The position numbers and the translations under genes were made by a program. 64,000 nt of DNA from Marininema halotolerans (GTDB lineage: Bacteria > Bacillota > Bacilli > Thermoactinomycetales > DSM-45169), in contig NZ_FPAA01000001.1 of assembly GCF_900116235.1 (NCBI RefSeq), forward strand, positions 62,001 through 126,000, written 5' to 3'. The notes under the pieces are model-generated. The model saw nothing but the letters and a program-made list of their open reading frames with translations. It had not been told where the DNA came from and did no database searches. This document shows, in pieces, positions 34,916-43,620 of this stretch; the first letter of the stretch is position 1; every line of letters starts with the position of its first letter.

Positions 34916-35299
34916 CTACTTCCATCCTGCAAAAAGTCCTGTAACCTTCCTTACTTGGGTCACTCGATTCTTTTCATCCACTAACACCACTTTTGGCTTT
35001 AAGGAATCCAACTGGTCTTCTTCGACCCAACCCAAATTAAGAATTACCACTAAGTCACCGGGCTTGAATAGGTGAGCAGGCGGACCATTTAAACCAACGA
35101 CTCCCTCTTCATCCACAGGAATTGCATAGGTTTGCCAAAGTGTGGCATCTCGCAAACTAGTAATCTGTAACATCTCATAGGGAAGAATCTCAGCCGCTTT
35201 CATTAAGGAACGGCTTAGAAAGATACTCCCCTCATAATCCAAATCAGATTGAGTCACCGTCGCCCGGTGAATCTTTCCTTTGCACATCCATCTTCGCAT
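34916..35299 (-). CDS. panD: Aspartate 1-decarboxylase PanD
   Basis: 127 residues, normal for PanD. Self-processing motif Y-E-G-S-I (Gly24-Ser25 in E. coli numbering), K in CKGKIHRATVT, and the LNGPPAHLFKPGDLVVIL segment typical of the family. Cleavage at Gly-Ser would leave a pyruvoyl group that decarboxylates aspartate to beta-alanine for CoA. AAGGAGGTG nine bases ahead fixes ATG 35299. panB and panC are not adjacent, unlike in most Bacillales, so pantothenate genes must lie elsewhere. Confidence 0.92.
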   Translation of the reverse strand: MRRWMCKGKIHRATVTQSDLDYEGSIFLSRSLMKAAEILPYEMLQITSLRDATLWQTYAIPVDEEGVVGLNGPPAHLFKPGDLVVILNLGWVEEDQLDSLKPKVVLVDEKNRVTQVRKVTGLFAGWK

Positions 35300-35348
35300 T
35301 TACCTCCCACCTCCTTCAAGCATGGGGAGCTTGTAATCACCCTTACTC

Positions 35349-36086
35349 TTAGGATGGGGATCGTTGAAATCCCATAATTCTTCGATACATGCTCTGATCT
35401 TTCAATTTTAAGAATGCTTTAAATCTCGGTTTTGGATTTGCCTCAATGATCCATACTTTACCGTCTCGATCAATCCCCATATCAAATCCAACCACTCGTT
35501 GCCTAGGGGATGAATTGCCAAGGTGTTGAGCAGCCTTAAGTGAGACTCTTCTTAGCTCTTGTAAGACCTGGTCAACATTGGCATGTGCATTGGAGCGAGT
35601 AATTGCTTGATCTACGGGGAATACCGTCCCCCCAGATCGGCCATTGGTAATAAAATAGCCCTTTCCTGCTGCTTTGGCCACCCAGCCTGTTAGCACCCAA
35701 TTTGATTGAGGGCGTCGTTGTGTGACTGTCCGAATCGTAAAAGGACTACCATTAATTTGCGCAAGGGGAATGCATTGCTGAATTAAATACCGCGTTTTTA
35801 CCGTAGAGGGCTGTTTATTCACCCAATTCACCAAGGAAAGTTCGTTGGGAAAGTCCCTAATTTTTTGGTTAATTTGAACATTGTATCTCCCACCAGGAAG
35901 AGAACGAATAAGGATTACCCCATGTCCACCCGTTCCTCCTGAAGGCTTCAATACTAACGAACCATATTTGCGAAGCATTTCGACAAATGCCCCTTGCGAA
36001 TATAGCATGGTCGTTGGAACCGAATTTTTCACGCTATCTACTTTCATTAAATTTCGATGAATAACCCATTTGTACGAAACCTTCAT
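35349..36086 (-). CDS. YheC/YheD-like endospore coat-associated ATP-grasp protein
   Basis: 245 residues from ATG 36086 (GGGAGG 11 bases ahead; the longer frame to 36167 lacks one). ATP-grasp features: LVLKPSGGTGGHGV (P-loop-like glycine loop), the QQCIPLAQING and RTVTQRR segments, and GFDMGIDRDGKVWIIEANPKP with metal-binding Glu/Asn. The family is known from Bacillus coat-associated proteins; the reaction is uncharacterised, but ATP-grasp enzymes form amide or peptide bonds. Next to panD but separated by 49 bases; probably its own unit. Confidence 0.78.
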   Translation of the reverse strand: MKVSYKWVIHRNLMKVDSVKNSVPTTMLYSQGAFVEMLRKYGSLVLKPSGGTGGHGVILIRSLPGGRYNVQINQKIRDFPNELSLVNWVNKQPSTVKTRYLIQQCIPLAQINGSPFTIRTVTQRRPQSNWVLTGWVAKAAGKGYFITNGRSGGTVFPVDQAITRSNAHANVDQVLQELRRVSLKAAQHLGNSSPRQRVVGFDMGIDRDGKVWIIEANPKPRFKAFLKLKDQSMYRRIMGFQRSPS

Positions 36087-36203
36087 TGTCGAGCAGCCTC
36101 CCTCTTTCGCCCCGCAAGTATTTGCCGTTATCAAATCCAGTATATGTACGAGAAATCGCTTTCGCATAGGTATCCGCCTTGATACACTCCGTGATCAAAA
36201 AAA

Positions 36204-36228
36204 AAACACTGACATCTAGTCAGCGTTT
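36204..36228 (-). terminator. Terminator of the NlpC/P60 gene
   Basis: On the minus strand an AAACGCTGAC/GTCAGTGTTT stem with one mismatch is followed by a long T run (more than ten), just after the gene. Confidence 0.85.
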
Positions 36229-36245
36229 AACATCCTATCCTTATA

Positions 36246-36974
36246 TCATGGACGTACTCGGGTTCCATATAGGAAGCCCCAATCCAACCATGCAGCGGAC
36301 ATTTTATCGTAGCGTACTCCACCGCGACCCCAGGTGTGTAGCACTTTCCCATCACCAGCATAAATGCCTACGTGACCAATCTTTCCATTGGTTTTCTTCA
36401 ATTTGAAGAAGACCAAATCGCCTTTTTTCAACTGAGAACGAGATACTTTCGTACCCACTTTCCCTTGATCACGAGCACCTCGGGGAAGTTTTACGCCATT
36501 TTGACCAAAGACGTATTTAGTGAAAGAAGAACAATCGAAGGAGCTGGTGTTACCAACTTTTGCGCCCCATTTATATGGAGTGCCCAGGTATTTGTCACCT
36601 GTCGCAATGATACGATCACCAAAGGCATCGCTCGTTACAGGCGTTGTTGGTTTTGTCTTCTTTTTAGAAGGCTTTTTCTCAGTAGAAGGTTTTTCCTTAT
36701 CAGAAGGTTCCTGCTTCTTCTTAGAAGGTTTCTTCTTCTTAGAGGACTGCTTGTCCTTGTTTGCAGAAGGGTTCTTTACCTTATAATAACCCGTTTGCTT
36801 TTTCAGCTCTTCTAGTTTTTGCTGTGTTTTCTCAAAAAGTGATTGTTGTTTTTGAGAATCTTGCTTTGTATTTGCTTTTGCATCAACGGATGCAGAAAGT
36901 GGAACGACCGACCCAATCAATACCAGAGCAGTCGCAATTGCCAATACTTTTTGAAACCATTTTTTGTTCTTCAT
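36246..36974 (-). CDS. Secreted NlpC/P60 cell-wall endopeptidase
   Basis: 242 residues. Signal peptide: KNKKWFQK then a hydrophobic stretch to about residue 28 and an Ala-rich cleavage region near 31. Residues 40-115 are a Lys/Ser/Pro-rich linker of SKKK and PS repeats. The catalytic domain carries SFDCSSFTKYV (Cys), KLPRGARDQ, GDLVFFK, IGHVGIYAGDGKVLHTWG (His and third residue). It should cut gamma-D-Glu-diamino acid bonds in peptidoglycan. No LysM/SH3 targeting domain is seen; the basic linker may bind the wall. GGGAGG precedes the ATG. Confidence 0.9.
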   Translation of the reverse strand: MKNKKWFQKVLAIATALVLIGSVVPLSASVDAKANTKQDSQKQQSLFEKTQQKLEELKKQTGYYKVKNPSANKDKQSSKKKKPSKKKQEPSDKEKPSTEKKPSKKKTKPTTPVTSDAFGDRIIATGDKYLGTPYKWGAKVGNTSSFDCSSFTKYVFGQNGVKLPRGARDQGKVGTKVSRSQLKKGDLVFFKLKKTNGKIGHVGIYAGDGKVLHTWGRGGVRYDKMSAAWLDWGFLYGTRVRP

Positions 36975-37468
36975 GATATCCTCCCTTTATCTAGGTGTGA
37001 TGTCATTTAGATCAGGGCTGAATCCCCACCGCCTGGAATTACAGGAAGTTCGCATGGAGTTTTGTTATGCCTATTCATTCAAAGATGAGGCACCCTTCAT
37101 TGAATAACCCAACTCTCTCTCTCTATCATGCGCCTCCAGAATCGCCATCCCTTGGTTGGTGAACGAATCAATCCCTGGTAAATCACTGTCATATTACCAC
37201 ACAAACTCCCAATCATAGGATTCCACATTTATACAAAAAAGTGATGAATCCATACAAAAAAACCTGTCATTCCCTCAATCAAACATGCCTCTCTCTCGTA
37301 ATGGCAAGGGATACAGCGCTTCTGCTTTCTACATTTACACATTATTAAACTAGCAATAAAAGGATATAAAACCGTATATTACACCCTTTTGATTCTCGAA
37401 AGAATAGCCCCTCTATTGAATTAATCTGTGCAAAGTGTGTAAGATGATAGGGAATGGAGTGAGAAAGA
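36975..37468. other. Divergent intergenic region of 494 bases between the NlpC/P60 and LevR-like genes
   Basis: Minus strand: a promoter-like pair TTGTAT (-35) and TATAAA (-10) spaced 18 bp near 37230-37255 would give NlpC/P60 a leader of roughly 240 bases. That leader has small stems (CCTG-TAATTC-CAGG; ATCTA...TAGAT) and one segment, on the minus strand around 37012-37042, loosely like the start of an FMN riboswitch, but without its second half. I could not assign a riboswitch. No gene seen. Confidence 0.35.
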
Positions 37469-40150
37469 ATGACACAGTTGGAGTATGTAGAAAAAGCCCT
37501 GGAGAACCTCGCTGGAGAAAGTGGGATCACTGCTACAGAACTTGCCCAACACCTTCAGCTTTCCCGTTCTTCGGTGAGCCGCTACTTAAATGCATTAACA
37601 CAACAAAAGCGAGCCAATAAACAACCCGGACGTCCTGTCCGTTATTATCCAATTCGAAATTTTATCGATTCCTCTCTTCACAAAAAGCCAGTCTATTTTC
37701 CACACACTTCCTCCCCTAATCAACCTTTCACCTTTACACAACACGAGAGTATGAAGCCATTACTCCAAGAAGCAATGGCAGCGATGCTGTATCCTCCCCA
37801 TGGTCTACCCATTCTTCTACATGGTGAGACAGGAGTAGGAAAGAGCCATCTTGCCCACACGCTCTATCAATGGGTTAAAGAAACCAGCCAAAAAAACGAT
37901 TCCTTTCCATATATTTCGTTCAACTGTGCGGAATACGCACAAAACCCTGATTTATTGTTAGGTCAACTTTTCGGCGTTAAACAAGGAGCCTATACAGGGG
38001 CGTCCGAACGAGTCGGTCTTGTGGAACGCGCTGCAGGTGGCGTCTTATTTCTTGACGAGATTCATCGCCTGCCACCCTCCGGACAAGAGATGCTTTTTCA
38101 GCTCTTGGATCAAGGACGATATCGGCGCCTAGGTGAGGCCGATCAAGAACGAAGTGCTCACCTTCAGTTAATTGGTGCCACTACTGAAAATCCATCATCC
38201 GTATTATTACCCACCCTCATCCGTCGCTTTGCCCTATCACTCACCCTCCCTCCTCTACGAGAGAGAACACCCACCGAAAGAGAAGCGTTACTCAATCTCT
38301 TTCTAAGGCAAGAGGCAAAAAAAATGAGCGTACCCTTAGTGATTGAACCTGCATGTAGACACGCATTTCTTACCTATGATTGCATAGGGAACACTGGACA
38401 GTTACAAAGTGATATACAAACAGCCTGTGCGCGCGCGTTCCTTCGTCGCCTCCATCATCACGAAGGGGAGGTCACCATTCTTCCCGAGGACCTTCCACCC
38501 GCAGTAACCCAGGCGCTACAATCATCTGCGAGTCCTTCATTGTCGTTAACCAACACAACATCATCCCCTAAAAGCCCTTCGTCTCCTACTGCGCTTTACA
38601 GCACACTCTTACGCTTATCAAAGGAGCTAGAGGAGAAAGGGTATAGTCCCTATGAACGGATTCGTCATTTACAAGAAGAGGTGGATAAAACCTTAGCTAG
38701 CGATCACGTAACAGAAACCGAGTGGCAGGGAAAAGGGCTGATCGATGAGGAATTGATGGCTTGGATTCGGCAGTCCATCCCAACCGATATCCTAAATTCG
38801 CTCTCCCCTAAGGAGTTCATCTCTTTAAGCCTGCATATTCAAGCGTTATTGGAGGAAAATCGTTTATTTGTCCATGCACCGCTACCTGTTTCCATTGACC
38901 TTCCTCCACCTGTCCGCCATGCAGCTCAAAGATTGGCTGAACAGTTGGCCTCTGATCACTCCCTTTCCCTTCCTCCTGGGGAAATCGAATTATTGGCCCT
39001 TCTTCTCTCCCCTCGCCCACAAAGTGAAAAATCCCACCCAGCCAATCGTCATGTTGCTGTGCTGGTAGCTGCCCACGGCAATGCATCAGCGCAATCCATG
39101 GCCGATGTAGCCAACTCGCTACTTGGAGAAAGTCTTGTCCATGCCGTAGATATGCCCCTTTCCTTATCCCCATCCTCCGTATTCGCTCGAATTCGGGATG
39201 TGATACAACAGATTGATCAGGGGGCAGGTGTGTTAATGCTAACCGATATCGGCTCCCTCACTACCATTGGCGAAGCAGTGAGTGATGATACAGGGATCCT
39301 TGTAGAAACCCTTAGCGATGTCAGTTTATCCATGGTCATTGATGCAGGTCGTAAAACCTTGTTACCCAATCGAGATTTATCTTCCCTCGCCACCTCAGTA
39401 AGTAGTCGCCGGATAGGGTTGCATACACAATCACCCATCCCTCATTCTTCAACAGAACATTCCCGTGTGATTGCAACCCTGTGTTTAACCGGGGAAGGCG
39501 CAGCACTTTCCTTAGAAAATTGGATTCGGGAGCATATTCTTCCCACCCATCCTGATATTCAAATCCGTCCTGTTGGTGCAGGAACCAAGCATGAGCACTC
39601 TCCACTACTCGCCCATCTTGCTAAGCGATATCAGCTAGTCGCAGTGATCGGTACCGTCGATCCAAAAATGGATCATGTCCCCTTCTTTCCAGCATGGGAA
39701 TTGCTTCAGTCTGAGGGGCCTGCTCGTCTTAATCGTTTACTGGAAGCAAGTCGTCCTTATCCGGATATGAATCCATCCCCGATCACCAGCGAAGAAATCC
39801 CCTCCCTGGCGGAGGAAGGATTGCTTGAAATCTCGGAATTTCTACAACCCCGACGATACTGTCAGCGAATGGATAAATTGATGGTTAAAGAACGAGTTCA
39901 TCTAGGTATTCCGCCAGAACAAGAGCTTGGGATATGGATTCACCTTGGCCTGATCACCGACCGTTTATTGAAAGAACGGATCACAGGTGAAAGGGTGACG
40001 AAACCCCCACCACCAGCAAAGGAAGGCCCGCTTCCTTCCTTGTCGATATGGGAAAGGATCTTGTCGGAACTTGCTAGCACCTTCGAACTCGATTACTCCC
40101 AGGGATATGCATACAGTCTTGCCACCCTGACACCGAAAGAAGAGCGATAA
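37469..40150 (+). CDS. LevR-like sigma-54-dependent activator with PTS regulation domains
   Basis: 893 residues. In order: an N-terminal HTH (ATELAQHLQLSRSSVSRYL, about 22-40); AAA+ sigma-54 activator domain with Walker A GETGVGKS (119-126), the sigma-54 loop GAYTGA (173-178, Tyr in place of Phe) and Walker B GVLFLDE (191-197); PRD1 (about 385-490, SLHIQALLEE); an EIIA-Man-like domain with VAAHGNASA (about 530-660); PRD2 ending in IWIHLGLITDRLL. LevR/ManR family: phosphorylation of the PRDs and EIIA part by the PTS sets activity. It sits just before a sigma-54 promoter and the EIIB/HPr/EI genes. Confidence 0.92.
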   Translation: MTQLEYVEKALENLAGESGITATELAQHLQLSRSSVSRYLNALTQQKRANKQPGRPVRYYPIRNFIDSSLHKKPVYFPHTSSPNQPFTFTQHESMKPLLQEAMAAMLYPPHGLPILLHGETGVGKSHLAHTLYQWVKETSQKNDSFPYISFNCAEYAQNPDLLLGQLFGVKQGAYTGASERVGLVERAAGGVLFLDEIHRLPPSGQEMLFQLLDQGRYRRLGEADQERSAHLQLIGATTENPSSVLLPTLIRRFALSLTLPPLRERTPTEREALLNLFLRQEAKKMSVPLVIEPACRHAFLTYDCIGNTGQLQSDIQTACARAFLRRLHHHEGEVTILPEDLPPAVTQALQSSASPSLSLTNTTSSPKSPSSPTALYSTLLRLSKELEEKGYSPYERIRHLQEEVDKTLASDHVTETEWQGKGLIDEELMAWIRQSIPTDILNSLSPKEFISLSLHIQALLEENRLFVHAPLPVSIDLPPPVRHAAQRLAEQLASDHSLSLPPGEIELLALLLSPRPQSEKSHPANRHVAVLVAAHGNASAQSMADVANSLLGESLVHAVDMPLSLSPSSVFARIRDVIQQIDQGAGVLMLTDIGSLTTIGEAVSDDTGILVETLSDVSLSMVIDAGRKTLLPNRDLSSLATSVSSRRIGLHTQSPIPHSSTEHSRVIATLCLTGEGAALSLENWIREHILPTHPDIQIRPVGAGTKHEHSPLLAHLAKRYQLVAVIGTVDPKMDHVPFFPAWELLQSEGPARLNRLLEASRPYPDMNPSPITSEEIPSLAEEGLLEISEFLQPRRYCQRMDKLMVKERVHLGIPPEQELGIWIHLGLITDRLLKERITGERVTKPPPPAKEGPLPSLSIWERILSELASTFELDYSQGYAYSLATLTPKEER

Positions 40151-40206
40151 GCCAAGCCGATTCAACTCCCACTGTCTAATCTGTGCAATCACCTTATAAG
40201 TACCAT

Positions 40207-40240
40207 AGTGATCCCCTGCTAAACACGGCAGGGGATCACT
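40207..40240 (+). terminator. 13-bp hairpin directly before the sigma-54 promoter
   Basis: AGTGATCCCCTGC (40207-40219) pairs perfectly with 40228-40240, loop of eight. The -24 element begins two bases later. It may end the regulator transcript or be an operator; the T tract after it is short. Confidence 0.55.
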
Positions 40241-40241
40241 T

Positions 40242-40257
40242 TGGCATAGAAATTGCT
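40242..40257 (+). promoter_or_regulatory. Sigma-54 promoter of the EIIB-HPr-EI genes
   Basis: TGGCATAGAAATTGCT fits the -24/-12 consensus TGGCACGN4TTGCW with exact spacing; GG at -24 and GC at -12 are intact. It is 110 bases before the EIIB-like start. Together with the adjacent LevR-like activator this makes sigma-54 control very likely. Confidence 0.85.
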
Positions 40258-40367
40258 TTACATATGAATGCCACAACATTTTTAGATAGCGGTATCGGTT
40301 ACGCATGAGGAAAGCCACCCAGGTAAGAATAACGGTGATTCTTCCTCACAAAGGAAGGGAGCATACT

Positions 40368-40691
40368 ATGAAGGATGAACGTCCCCTGCGCTTTTTGCTC
40401 TTATGCCTCCTCGGCACTACTTCACAGTTTTTAGCGGCTCGTATCCAGGAACACGCAACGAAAAAAGGAATTTCTCTGATTGTCGAAGCATCAGCGGCCA
40501 TACCTGCTCGTCACATGGACACCTATGATCTGATCTTGTTTTCGCCACAGGTTCATCATTTACGTGCAACATGGCCCGAATCTGGACAATCTCCCTCCAT
40601 CCCGATCTTATCCATTGATGCCAAATCCTTTGCCCTTATGAATGGAGAGGCGATCTTAGAACAAGCACTTTATACCCTTTCCGCTTCGTAA
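40368..40691 (+). CDS. PTS EIIB-like protein (lactose/cellobiose IIB fold)
   Basis: 107 residues from ATG 40368 (AAGGAAGGGA ahead; the longer frame from 40305 lacks a site). The strand-loop LLLCLLGTTSQFLA holds a Cys in the position of the phosphocysteine of Lac-family EIIB (usual form CxxGMSTS), followed by a helix (IQEHATKKG) and DLILFSPQVHH. It would take phosphate from an EIIA. No EIIC is present in the window. First gene behind the sigma-54 promoter and followed by HPr and EI. Confidence 0.78.
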   Translation: MKDERPLRFLLLCLLGTTSQFLAARIQEHATKKGISLIVEASAAIPARHMDTYDLILFSPQVHHLRATWPESGQSPSIPILSIDAKSFALMNGEAILEQALYTLSAS

Positions 40692-40736
40692 TCAAAGGAA
40701 AATGGTTTAAATTTAACAAAAAAGCGAGGAATAGCC

Positions 40737-41003
40737 ATGAACTACGAAGAAACAGTGACCATCCCCAACGAAACCGGTCTTCACGCTCGCCCCGCCTCCC
40801 AAGTTGTTAAGACAGCGGGTGCTTACCAAAGCAAGATTCGATTAATTAAAGGTTCTCAAGAAGCGGATGCAAAAAGCCTACTCGGTGTCATGTCCCTCTC
40901 CGCAGGAAGAGGAGATGAGTTAATCATCCGTGCAGAGGGAGACGATGCAACTGAAGCGGTCAAAGCCCTGTGTCAACTGATTGAAACACAGGAAATGAAA
41001 TAA
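40737..41003 (+). CDS. ptsH: Phosphocarrier protein HPr
   Basis: 88 residues. The active site His15 is in ETGLHARPAS, and the regulatory Ser46 region reads KSLLGVMSL, so both EI-dependent and HPr-kinase-dependent phosphorylation sites are kept. Family: general PTS phosphocarrier linking EI to EIIA domains and, as HPr-Ser-P, to CcpA. The usual carriers are 85-88 residues. GAGG precedes the ATG. Between the EIIB-like and EI genes, behind a sigma-54 promoter, an unusual setting for HPr. Confidence 0.93.
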   Translation: MNYEETVTIPNETGLHARPASQVVKTAGAYQSKIRLIKGSQEADAKSLLGVMSLSAGRGDELIIRAEGDDATEAVKALCQLIETQEMK

Positions 41004-41032
41004 AGAAACTCTCCGTTGAAAGGATGATCCCG

Positions 41033-42745
41033 ATGCCTTCGGAACGCTACCAAGGAATTAGCGCTGCCCCCGGCTTAGCCATCGGTCGAGTCGTCTGGTG
41101 GCGCAAGGAACAACCCAAAGTAGAACATTACAATGTTTCTGATCCCACTTCCGAGCTTAAAAAATTAGAAGATGCTGTACAACAAGCAAAAGAACAGATT
41201 CAGTACCTACGCAACACCACAGCCGAGCGAATGGGTGATGACGCAGCTGCGATCTTTGATGCTCACTTGGCTTTTTTAGAGGATCCTGCTTATATCGGCG
41301 AGATGAAACAACATATTCAAGAACATCATAAAAACGCATCAGCCGTCTGCCAGGAAATAACAACACAAATGGTTGAAATGCTCGCCTCATTACCCGATGA
41401 GTACATGCAGGCACGTGCGGATGATATTAAAGATGTCGGAAATCGCATTTTATTGCTGTTAGCAGGGATAACGCCCTTTGATCCCTTAACATTGGAGTCC
41501 GGTAGCGTTGTTGTCGCAAATGAACTGACTCCATCGGATACCGCACAATTTCCGCCGGGTGTTGCCGCCATGGTGACTGCCCGTGGGTCCAAAACCGCCC
41601 ATGCTGCCATCATGGCACGCACACTCGGTATTCCTGCGGTTCTAGGATTAGGCGATCAATTACAGGAGCTCTCCGAAGGCGATCTGCTCATCATTGATGG
41701 TGATGGGGGTACCGTCGAACAACATCCATCCACCCAACGACAAACAGAAGCCCGTAGCACGATCAAACATCACCAGCAGCTTCGGGACCAAGCACTTGAA
41801 AAAGCATCATTGGACGCCACTACATCCGATGGTAAACGAATACAGGTCTTTGCCAATATCGGTAGTCCAGGAGATGCGGATCAAGCGTTAGCCAATGGAG
41901 CGGAAGGGATCGGCCTTTTTCGGACGGAATTTCTTTATCTAGAAAACGATCACTGGCCCACTGAAGAAGAACAAATTAAGGCATATAGCCACGTTCTTAA
42001 GGCCTTTCAAAACAAACCGGTCATTATCCGCACACTGGATATTGGGGGAGACAAAGACCTACCTTATGCCAACCTTCCTAAAGAGGACAACCCCTTTTTA
42101 GGTCACCGCGCGATCCGTTATTGTCTTGCCAACCCGGCCGTTTTTAAAACCCAACTGAAGGCACTCCTTCGCTCAAGTATTCATGGCGATCTGTGGATCA
42201 TGCTTCCAATGGTCGAAAACCTCTCAGAGATACAAGAAACGAAGTCCCTTCTTGATGAGTGTCGCAGGGAATTAACCCAGAAAAACATCCCCTTTGCTGA
42301 AACGATTAAAGTAGGAATTATGATTGAAGTTCCTGCTGCAGCGATCTACGCGGATGTGTTGGCTAAGGAAGTTGACTTTATGAGCATCGGCACCAACGAT
42401 TTAACTCAATATACCCTAGCGGCTGATCGTGGCAATGAACAAGTGGCACATCTTTATGACGCAGCTCATCCTGCAGTCTTACGACTTGTGAAAAAAACCT
42501 GCGAAGCAGCAAATCAAGCAGGGATCATTGCAGGCATGTGTGGTGAGTTAGCTGGTGACACGATGATGGCTGAAATCCTGATTGGACTTGGTCTTCATGA
42601 ACTATCCATGAGTGCAGGAGCTATACCAGAAATGAAAGAACAGGTTCGCCAGATACACAGCACCTCGGCACAGAAGCGAGCCGATGAAGCCCTACTACAG
42701 GGATCTGCAGACGCTGTTCGCCAATCGGTAAATCCTTCATTCTAA
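41033..42745 (+). CDS. ptsI: PTS enzyme I (phosphoenolpyruvate-protein phosphotransferase)
   Basis: 570 residues from ATG 41033 (AAAGG nine bases ahead; a preceding ATG at 41024 abuts it). Active-site loop GSKTAHAAIMARTLGIPAV with the phospho-His, and PEP-binding segments GIGLFRTEFLY, DIGGDKDLPY and IMIEVPAA, with SIGTNDLTQY and the GMCGELAGD Cys region. It transfers phosphate from PEP to HPr. It ends the operon at a strong hairpin. Confidence 0.95.
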   Translation: MPSERYQGISAAPGLAIGRVVWWRKEQPKVEHYNVSDPTSELKKLEDAVQQAKEQIQYLRNTTAERMGDDAAAIFDAHLAFLEDPAYIGEMKQHIQEHHKNASAVCQEITTQMVEMLASLPDEYMQARADDIKDVGNRILLLLAGITPFDPLTLESGSVVVANELTPSDTAQFPPGVAAMVTARGSKTAHAAIMARTLGIPAVLGLGDQLQELSEGDLLIIDGDGGTVEQHPSTQRQTEARSTIKHHQQLRDQALEKASLDATTSDGKRIQVFANIGSPGDADQALANGAEGIGLFRTEFLYLENDHWPTEEEQIKAYSHVLKAFQNKPVIIRTLDIGGDKDLPYANLPKEDNPFLGHRAIRYCLANPAVFKTQLKALLRSSIHGDLWIMLPMVENLSEIQETKSLLDECRRELTQKNIPFAETIKVGIMIEVPAAAIYADVLAKEVDFMSIGTNDLTQYTLAADRGNEQVAHLYDAAHPAVLRLVKKTCEAANQAGIIAGMCGELAGDTMMAEILIGLGLHELSMSAGAIPEMKEQVRQIHSTSAQKRADEALLQGSADAVRQSVNPSF

Positions 42746-42756
42746 ACGGTTAGAAA

Positions 42757-42806
42757 AAGAGGTTCATTCTATCGAGCAAGACGAACTCGAATAGAATGAA
42801 CCTCTT
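42757..42806. terminator. Bidirectional terminator after ptsI / bioC
   Basis: AAAGAGGTTCATTCTAT... pairs with ...ATAGAATGAACCTCTTT over about 20 bp with one bulge; A and T runs on both sides, between convergent operons. Confidence 0.9.
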
Positions 42807-42816
42807 TGATTACTCA

Positions 42817-43620
42817 CTAAACCCTTTGCCCCCACATCCAGACAGCTTCAAAGGTAGCACTTACCCCATCAGTAATGGAATAGCGACAATCATACCGCTT
42901 TAAAACCTCTGATAACAGTCGTCCTGCCATGATCGATGAATGATTGAATTCACTATGGGTTGCACCCATACCACGGATGGCACGTACAAATTCACGCGCA
43001 TTCTTATAATAAAATGGATAGTTATAGGCATTGGATTGCACTGATGTAAAAGCAGCTTGCTCCATTCTTTGTTGCCATTCTTCGCTACCATGTAATTCTA
43101 AGCCATGGCGTACAATAGGTAACCCTCGTTCCACTTCTACTTCCCGAAAAAGGGTATGTAACTCTTTAAATGTCCCAGGCCCAAAGGTCGATGCAATCAA
43201 CCATCCACCTGGTGAAATTCCGCGAACCAATTTGGTAAAGGTTTGATTTGGCTGTGAAAACCACTGCACCGTTGCATTGGAAACGATCAGATCAAAAGGC
43301 CCCTCCTTCTCCCAATTGACCACTTCCGCATCGCAAACCTTAAAGGTAACACGATCACCCCATCGCGTCTGGGCCTGGTTTACCATCCTTTGAGAAATAT
43401 CTACAGCAAGAATGGAAGCCTTGGGAAAGGATGAAAGCAGTTGTCCCGTAAGATATCCCGTTCCACATCCAATCTCCAAGATGCGATTGACATGATGGAT
43501 CGATAACTGATCCATTCGAATCATTAATTCCATTGCCATCTCTCGTTGGATATTCGCATGCTGATCATAGGTCAACGATGCGCGACCAAATTGTTGCGAT
43601 ACGGTCGCGTTATTCCCCAT
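42817..43620 (-). CDS. bioC: Malonyl-ACP O-methyltransferase BioC (copy 2, in the biotin operon)
   Basis: 267 residues from ATG 43620 (GGAGG ahead; overlaps the bioH stop). Motif I LEIGCGTGYLTGQLL, FDLIVSNATVQWF and WLIASTFGPGTF match BioC and the other copy at 30715. It should start pimeloyl synthesis by methylating malonyl-ACP. Last gene of bioA-bioD-bioF-bioH-bioC. The two copies share motifs but differ clearly outside them, so they are paralogues rather than a recent duplicate. Confidence 0.88.
   Translation of the reverse strand: MGNNATVSQQFGRASLTYDQHANIQREMAMELMIRMDQLSIHHVNRILEIGCGTGYLTGQLLSSFPKASILAVDISQRMVNQAQTRWGDRVTFKVCDAEVVNWEKEGPFDLIVSNATVQWFSQPNQTFTKLVRGISPGGWLIASTFGPGTFKELHTLFREVEVERGLPIVRHGLELHGSEEWQQRMEQAAFTSVQSNAYNYPFYYKNAREFVRAIRGMGATHSEFNHSSIMAGRLLSEVLKRYDCRYSITDGVSATFEAVWMWGQRV

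Noticed and set aside
37012-37042. FMN riboswitch
   Set aside because: Only a short resemblance to the first conserved boxes; the second half of the aptamer is missing and the gene is not flavin-related.
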